Origin: Ailanthus altissimus
Lineage: Eukaryota > Streptophyta > Magnoliopsida > Sapindales > Simaroubaceae
Assembly: GCA_946807835.1 (NCBI GenBank)
Contig: OX327697.1
Span: 16,936,001-17,000,000 of the forward strand
Direction of reading: 5' to 3'
Length of the DNA: 64,000 nt
The notes under the pieces were generated by a model, which was not told the origin of the DNA, searched no databases, and worked only from the letters and a program-made list of their open reading frames with translations. How positions within the stretch are numbered: the stretch's first letter is position 1; every line of letters starts with the position of its first letter. The position numbers and the translations under genes are program-made. Shown here piece after piece: positions 57,215-64,000 of the stretch.

Positions 57215-59189
57215 TGTTAACGTGCATTAAGGATGTATGCATATGATTATGTACATGTTGATTAATTTTAAATTGCATGTTTAGTATACATTTCATAGTA
57301 GAATTATACACAATTAATCAACAAACACACTCAGGATATGAAATCATATATATTAAACAGAACTGAAAATATACCCTTAAAGATAATTCGTTAAAGAATT
57401 TGATTAAGAGCTCACCTTAAAGTATTCACTTGATCAATTCTAGTCTGTAACAATTCGGTGGGATTAAGAATCTAGAATGGCAACCTTGTTCAAATTCCCA
57501 GCAAGGATTCAAATTATTTTTAACACTTGAACAAGTTTTTCTCGCATTTGGCAAAATGTGAAATAAGGAATTGATTGCAACATTTACAAACCTTAGTTTA
57601 TATATGGCCAAAAATTGGAATCTTAATATTTGCAAAGCTTAAAATACTTAGCCACTAAATGTTTGATAGTTGTATTTCATGCATCCCATACATGAAGACA
57701 AGTGTCCCACTTTACTTGCCATTTGTCATCCATTAAATCCATGCATATGACATATATCATTCATGCATTATATCCATTTGACATATGTCATATTTCCATT
57801 TGTTAATTACTTTAACTAATAAAATATAAGTTTAACACTTAAACCTTGACACATGTGTTTTTCAAGAGATCTTGGAACAAATCTTGCTTTCTGAAATTTT
57901 TCCAGATTAAACCGTTTGATCTAGCCTACTACCCCAAAGCTCATTCATGTGACATATATCATTTATGCATTATATCCATTTGACATATGTTATATTTCCA
58001 TTTGTTAACTACTTTAACTAATAAAATGTAGGTTTAATACTTAAACTTTGATACATGTGTTTCTTGAGAGATGCTAGAATAAATCCTGGTTTTTAAATTT
58101 TTTTCAGATAGAACCGTTCGACCCGACCCGCTCCCCCCAAAGCTCAACGAGTACGCTTTATATTGTGAGACTCCTTAGGTTCACAACCATTTATCTTATG
58201 AAACTCTTTTGTAAGTCTATAAACAATGCCTCATACACATGTTTTGGATATTATAGAATAGCTCGTTGAACCATACAAGCTGAGGTAAACCATATTTATA
58301 TAATCTTTCCATCATTATATCCTAGAATAACAGAGATATAAATCATCACCATCAAATCTCTATATGCTCGACTGTGAACTTATCTCTAAATTTATATTTT
58401 TATAAATAATATCCATAAACTCTTTTGTGATATTATTTAACCCTATGGAATACTCTTTTCTAGGGTTTCTACTTTTGGCCAAAAGACTTCTTAAAAATAA
58501 AATTCTTGGTGCATTAGGAAATACAACTCACCCATATAAGTTGACGGATCTTATATTTATGCACACTAAACTCAATGAGCATCAGACCATACCCAATGAC
58601 ACCTAGAGGTTAGAGCGTAAAAGGTCTTTGACATGTATGAAATTAAAGTATGGTGGATCACTCACAAGCCTACTATGACGCTTAGGTCAAAGGACCATAA
58701 ATACTACTCAACTCAAAAAGACCCTTTATTGATAGCTCTATGGGATGTCTATTAGAGGTCCTCGTTACCCAGTCCTTACTGAATATCTGTATGCCTATAC
58801 AAATATTCGCCAAGCCAATAAATTGCAAGACTAACCATATGGACAATGTATATATAAACACTCACTGATCCGAAAGGTATACTAATCGACCTGTTTCGGT
58901 AATCATAGATCAAGAACGATATTTTTCGAGAACATATTGTGCAATGACATTTCTTAACACCATTTACAGCTCCCTACAACTATGTTATTACTATAATATT
59001 TCTGAGTCTTTGTCCTTTTTTTAGACAAAGTTCTAACTCTTAGAATGCTAACTCTTAATAATGACCTAAACTTCTTTAGATCTATAATATCTAAAAAGTA
59101 ACAAGCTTAATGTCATATGATTGTGTATTAACAATTAAATTGAAATATTTATTATATACTGAAATAGCACGTAAGCACTATCTCTAATT
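57215..59189 (-). repeat. 5' LTR of Copia element C
   Basis: 1975 bp, same orientation as 27642-29368. It is longer mainly because of an internal tandem duplication of about 190 bp (about 57750-57945 and 57950-58137: tgacatatgtcatatttcc to ccccaaagctca). Confidence 0.87.
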
Positions 59190-59375
59190 AAGGGTATTCG
59201 GAGCAAGGTCCCTACGACTCCCTTAACTAGTTAAAAGAGTCAAATTGAGCGGATGTAGGGCAAGGCCCTTATGACTCTCTTGATCATTTGCAATGTTGAG
59301 TCGCAGAGATATAGGGAAAAACCCTACAACCTTCATGTTCGATTGAAGAACCAAGTTAAAAAAGTCCCTAATGAC
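59190..59375. repeat. 56-bp minisatellite, right part
   Basis: About three copies (units near 59232, 59288, 59343). With the left part, the period is kept across element C: 58 bp from the last left unit to the first right unit after excision. Confidence 0.8.
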
Positions 59376-59699
59376 CTTTTCTCAGCCCCAAGTTTGAGCT
59401 AAGGTTATAAATTTATATTACTCTTGATCTAGAAGTTAGCACCTGAGGAAATTGACATAAATGTACATGCAAGCTCATTTGAATATATTAAATACAGAGC
59501 ACATACAATCAAATAAAAGCCATACTAAAAAGAAAAACAAGTGTGCCAAAAAAAAAGTCCTTTTAAATAAGTAAAAGATTATAAAAGGAAGTGTTTAGCC
59601 AAGATTACAAAAGTTTAGATAATGAAAAAATCCCCTAAGCCTAAATAGCAAAGGGTGGATCCTCGATAAAAGAATGGTGGGGTAGAAATATCCTCAGTC

Positions 59700-61036
59700 A
59701 GGGTAACCTGATCAGGGAGCGACTTCAATTGTAGGCCGAGGGTGGGTTCCTTGACTTTATCTTCCTCGGCCTTTACCTGGGCTATTATCTCTTCCTCGAG
59801 CCAGGTAAGGACTAATTTAGGGTAATGATCTTTGAAGACTTAGACACATCTATCAAAAACCTATGTTCACCCTATCAGTAAAGTTGCACTCCACCATCAC
59901 TTAGGTAATGGCCTAAGTAGCTTTAAGCTCTATAGTTAGCTCCTTAATTCTCTTCTTAAAAGTAGCACTCATCCCCTTAAAAGTCCCAATTAGAGCTTGA
60001 GGTTCACTAACTGCCTTCACAATAGCTACTTTGACCTTAATCTCGTCCACGTTGATAGCCAAACTCTTGCGCCTTTGGCTCTCCTCATTATTGCTGTAGT
60101 ACAACTTTTCATTTCCTATTTGGTTTTTCAATAAGTAGTTAGTTACGGGCTAAGAAGCCTCGTAGTTAGACTTAATATTTATTGAAGCAATTGTTGGAAA
60201 GAAGGCACCCGTTTAACCTGTAAGCCTCAAACTATTTATTAGCCCCTAGTAAGGCCTTATTTAATCTATTCACCTTAGCATCAGCTTGTTGAATCCTCTT
60301 ATTATCCTTAGCAACACCAAAAAGCTCATCCCCGTGTTAGGGGAAAAATAAAGGCTTCTTGAAAGAAAAGAAAGACAAGGGGGTTAGTAATAATAAAATA
60401 ATTCAAGCAAAATGAAGAATCACAAGTGAAGATTTACCTTAAGTAGGCACCCAAGCATATGCTAGAAACTTATGGCCATCATACTTAGACAAATCATCAT
60501 ACCCATATTTTTCTTGTTTCACAGTAGGGATATCAAAAAGCTTAAAAGTCGAGCACTCTAATTTCACTCGCTAGTTGCTCAGGCTGAAGACAATATGACT
60601 CAAGGTTAAGGGAATTGAAGCTATTTCCTTGGCTGTGGGGCTACCCTACTTATTTACTAAGGATATAGGGCAATGGATAGAAAGGAAGGGAAAAGTTCAT
60701 ATTGTGGATGCACCAAAACACTAGAATGATCTTCTTCTTTTATCAGTTAATGAGCTTATCAAGCCATTTCCTTATATATCACTCAAGCCATTGCCTTATC
60801 TAACCCAAGAAATGAAAGAAGACCATAGGTTTTCCTACTCAACCCCTAGGTCTCAGAAGAAAGAACATTTTTTATTGCTCTCATTGGCTTCCACTTCTGC
60901 CAAGAAAGAAAAAAACAATAAGAAAATCAGAATAATTAAAGGATAAACCAAAGTATCAACAAAATACAAATATTACCTCTTCCTTCTTTTTTCTTTTTGG
61001 CAACTTAGGTAGCTTGCGAATCAGGCCTATACTCTC
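59700..61036 (-). pseudogene. Spliced, unrecognised gene relic beside the minisatellite
   Basis: The minus strand has good plant splice sites: exon part to 60978 then GAG/GTAATATTTG with acceptor TTTCTTGGCAG (about 60906), and GCCTACTTAAG/GTAAATC (about 60437) with acceptor TTTCTTTCAAG (about 60357). Downstream, 59913-60131 encodes a Lys/Glu-rich, probably coiled-coil segment (AVSEPQALIGTFKGMSATFK, KRIKELTIELKA). Exons carry stops, so it is dead. Plant Tat-lineage retrotransposons often carry extra ORFs of this kind, some spliced or antisense; that is the likely context, but no domain is recognised. Confidence 0.45.
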
Positions 61037-61232
61037 TAAAAATAAAATACAAGTTCAACAAAAAAAAAGTATCACTTACTATATTAAAGAGATAAGAGGA
61101 TAACTGAAAAGATTAAAAGAAAAGATATAATGGAGATTATATAAACAAAGCGTGATTTAAAGAACTATAAATACTTTGTATTTTATTTTATAAGATGATA
61201 GTGATTTAAACTTTTATTTATAGATATAGGCC
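61037..61232. repeat. Dispersed direct repeat, right copy
   Basis: Homologous to 25693-25920. It ends at atataggcca, where a Copia integrase fragment begins. Confidence 0.6.
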
Positions 61233-61904
61233 ATGTGTAATTCCTTTTAAGTCATAGAATTCTTTCATGTCAAATTCCATCCCATTATCAGAGTGTAAAA
61301 CTGTGCTTTTTCTATTAAATTGGGTTTCAATAAGAGAATAACAGGATTGCAAAAGTGAACGAGTCTCACTTTTGTATCGCATAAAAAAACCCAAGTGCAT
61401 CTAGAAAAATCATCAACAATTATAAGAAAATAATGACCACTTGTTAAAGAAGCTGTATGAAAATTTTCCCAAATATCACAATGAATTAAATCAAATATGC
61501 AACAGAACTATTATTACTTAAAGAAAAAAGAACTCAAGTTTGTTTAGCAAGAGGACAAATTTTACAAGTCTCATGTTCAACAGAGATATCTAAATTTGAA
61601 ATATAATGTGAAAGCAATTTAAAGTAACCATGGCCAGGATATCTTAAACGTTGGTGCCACAAGATATAAGCTGAGGGAGGCATGACTTGTAAGCATCTAG
61701 GAAGGACTTTTGGAATTTGAAAAAGGTAAAGACCATCATGTAATCTACCGGCGTTAATCGTCTTCTTCGATGATGGGTCCTGTATATCACAAGAATCATG
61801 AAGAAAAGTCACAAGATAGTTTGTGTCTCGAATCAATTTTGCTACAAATATCAAATTAAAATGGAAGCTAGGAACACAAAAAACATTCTTTAAGATAATA
61901 TTTA
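61233..61904 (-). pseudogene. Copia polyprotein fragment (element F): GAG-pre-integrase and integrase
   Basis: 61534-61904 reads LKNVFCVPSFHFNLIFVAKL and PSAYILWHQRLRYPGHGYFK with CKICPLAKQT, the zinc-binding pre-integrase domain. 61233-61400 reads SLIETQFNRKSTVLHSDNGM and EFDMKEFYDLKGI, the integrase core with its second catalytic Asp. A frame break lies between (61400-61534), and both ends are cut: by the repeat at 61232 and by an LTR at 61905. It differs from element C's integrase (DNGMEF here, GGEYMSDEF there), so it belongs to another Copia lineage. Confidence 0.88.
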
Positions 61905-62609
61905 TATTAGAGGTGGTGCTTATCATTCTAATATTGTATGAATATTAATTGTTTAATATTTATACAATAAACATTTTGAATATAAATTGTTAATTTTATA
62001 ATTATATGATATAATCTTGTAATATTATAGACATTGTATAAACTAAATGAGTTCAGATCTGATTTAAAGGAGTTTAGACTAGTGCTGAGAGTTATAAATA
62101 CTAAGAGTTAACACTGTTAAGAGTTAGCAGGTTATAAGAGTCAGCGAGATCTAAAAAGTTAAAACATTGTCTATAATGGGACAAATACTTGAGAGTATAC
62201 TTGTGATGACATAGTTAAAAAGAGTTGCAATAGGTGCTAGAAAATGTCATTGTGTAAGTATGTCTCAAATATTATATTCTTGATCTATAATCACCAATGC
62301 GGGTCTATCGGTGAATCACTATTATATAGATCAGTGTATTTCTATATCTGATTGGTACATACGGTTGTTTTTAGATAATCGTAACCTTAGAGCTTGTATA
62401 GGCATGTGGGTATCCAGTCAGGACTAGATACTGAACAAACTTACGAAGACCCCAATAAATATCCTATGAAGCCGTCAAATAAAGGTCCTCTTAAGTTGAG
62501 TAGTATTCGTAGTCCTTTAACCTGAGAGCCACGGTAGGCTTGTAAGTGATCCACCATACTTTGGTTCCATATATGTTAGAAACCTTTCATGGTCTGACCG
62601 TTATATATC
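61905..62609 (+). repeat. Truncated LTR of the element-C family
   Basis: About 705 bp homologous to the first part of 29637-31536 in the same orientation (start TATTAGAGGTGGTGCTTATC; end ggtctgaccg). It is inserted in Copia fragment F at 61904/61905 and cut at 62609 by an A-family LTR. Confidence 0.8.
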
Positions 62610-64000
62610 TGTTTACGCTCAAAATATAACGCGGCTATCGCAGTATAGATTGAGGTGTCGATCCCACGAGGAAGCTCTTGGCAAAATAGGTTAGTGAAGT
62701 AAAATATTAAAGCAGTAGCAAAGGGTTAATTGATTTAAATGGATGAGATAGAATTGTCTATGAATTGAGGAAAATGTCTTATGATGATTTAAGCAAGGCT
62801 TTGAGAATCACAATTATGCTTTATAAATCTACTCTATACTTTGATTCGATATTTATAACTCAACTGAAAGTTTCACATCCCAAACAATCAATCGGAAGGT
62901 ATGTAATATATAGCACATTTGATAACACATGTATTTGATTTAGTTAAACTCTTTGCAAGCATTAACACACATCATGTTATTTATACAAGTTATCTAAGAT
63001 CGACAATATATCATTTTGACAATATTGCAGTAAAAGATTAACTTGAATATCAAACATTTATTGCCCTTACATGTTATCCAAGATCGACAATATATCAAAT
63101 TGACAATACTGCAGTAAAAGATTAACATATAAAACAATATAACCAGTAACAATTATAAATCAACATGAATCACATAAGAAAAGCATGACTGAACATATAT
63201 GAGACATGAGAATTATAACCTCTGGATTATAGATAATAAAATAGATAAGAGTTTAATCAAAACCAAACTTACAACATTTATAGCTCTTGACACCGAATCA
63301 AAGCATGGAAGTAGATTTACTACACATAAAAGTTCATCTCTTAGCCTTGCTAGGAACTCTAGCCTAAATTATAATACATGTTAATGAGAATAAAAGAAGA
63401 GAGAAATTTTTCTTTTAAAAACGTCCTAAGGGTCTCCTTATATAGGCAATGAATGGACATATGTCATGGATGACATCAATCTTCAATAATTTTAAGTCAA
63501 TAACTCGTGTATCCATTTGCAGTACGTTTTTGATAATGTAAATGATCAATTCAGCTTCTGCAGCCGACATGAAAGTTGTAGAATTTTGACTCTTCTTTCC
63601 ATAGGCACTGATTTCATGCAAATTGGATGAGTATCCAATGAGATATGAGCAAAATTCCAAAGATACACCAGAATTCGGCCAACAACCATTTTACCCACTT
63701 GCAATGCGATTTGGTCCATGATAACGGCTGATTTGGACTTTACCATAAACATACGAGTTGTTGATAGTTAAGTCAGAAATTCACAGCTTCAAGAATTATA
63801 CCAATTGAGTACGTATTTTGGGAGATACGGTCCAAATACGTGAGTTGGGTCAAGCTGGGTAAGAGTTGTAGTCCGATTCTGTTGTATCTCAATTTTTGGC
63901 CCATAACATGTTGGATTTGGCTTTTCCACTATTCTTCAAATTTGTGTAAGATTGAGTCATGTTGCACCAGGTTCAAGAATTTCTTCATTTCGATTTCTAC
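62610..64000 (-). repeat. LTR of the element-A family, running off the window
   Basis: Homologous to 2345-3650 in the same orientation. It starts TGTTTACGCTCAAAAT with no primer site beside it, so it is either a 3' LTR whose element lies to the right or a solo LTR. It contains a tandem duplication at about 62990-63130 (tatctaagatcgacaata, then caatattgcagtaaaagatt). Confidence 0.8.

Larger units (their letters stand above)
27642..59189 (-). mobile_element. Element C: Copia LTR retrotransposon containing nested insertions
   Basis: Outer boundaries are supported by paired LTRs (27642-29368 and 57215-59189), near-matching 5-bp flanks GAGGG (27637-27641) and AAGGG (59190-59194), and a minisatellite whose ~56-bp period continues if the element and one flank copy are removed. 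The interior, in order, holds RNase H, RT, integrase, gag remnants, leader and primer site. The 31.5-kb span is due to a solo LTR (29637-31536) and element D (35635-56956). The original element would be about 8.3 kb. Confidence 0.87.

Overview
This is AT-rich nuclear DNA of a flowering plant, most likely a eudicot. The evidence is two ordinary plant genes (a type II phosphatidylinositol 4-kinase gamma with introns in its 5' leader, and a Werner-like DEDDy exonuclease) in a sea of plant-type LTR retrotransposons. I do not commit to a species. There are no bacterial operons, no CRISPR array, and no rRNA or tRNA gene that I could recognise.

Layout. 1-11583 is a nest of three Ty3/gypsy elements on the minus strand: A (gag, leader, LTR) sits in the 3' LTR of B (Athila-like, with gag and protease but no reverse transcriptase), and B sits in the gag of H (Tat-like). 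11584-25690 is the gene-bearing island: the PI4K gamma gene (CDS 14091-15788), a small complete LTR element (18931-20971, 5-bp target duplication) and the exonuclease gene (21901-22539, minus). 25690-61232 is one enormous nest. A roughly 56-bp minisatellite is split at 27641/59190 by Copia element C (27642-59189). C holds a solo LTR (29637-31536) and Ty3/gypsy element D (35635-56956). D holds element E (44419-53602). Removing each layer with its target duplication restores the sequence beneath. The right edge (61233-64000) is a Copia fragment, a truncated Copia LTR of the C family and a truncated LTR of the A family.

The most unusual content is cargo. E is a very young element: its two 2714-bp LTRs look identical and TTAAC flanks both ends. 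It has lost gag-pol and instead carries, antisense, an intact intronless LOG gene (cytokinin riboside 5'-monophosphate phosphoribohydrolase family) with its own TATA box, plus the remains of a second antisense reading frame. D, an older and different element, carries a decayed sense-strand LOG copy with the same promoter layout, between pol and its 3' LTR. Upstream of it are the remains of a Cys-rich basic reading frame resembling carlavirus-type nucleic-acid-binding proteins. The homology between the two LOG blocks runs on into D's own 3' untranslated sequence. I infer that the gene entered a D-type element first and was later passed to an E-type element. The intact copy has Lys where the family motif PGGxGTxxE has its catalytic Glu.

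The two host genes appear intact and independent. Nearly everything else is transposon sequence in various stages of decay, much of it with C-to-T type changes.
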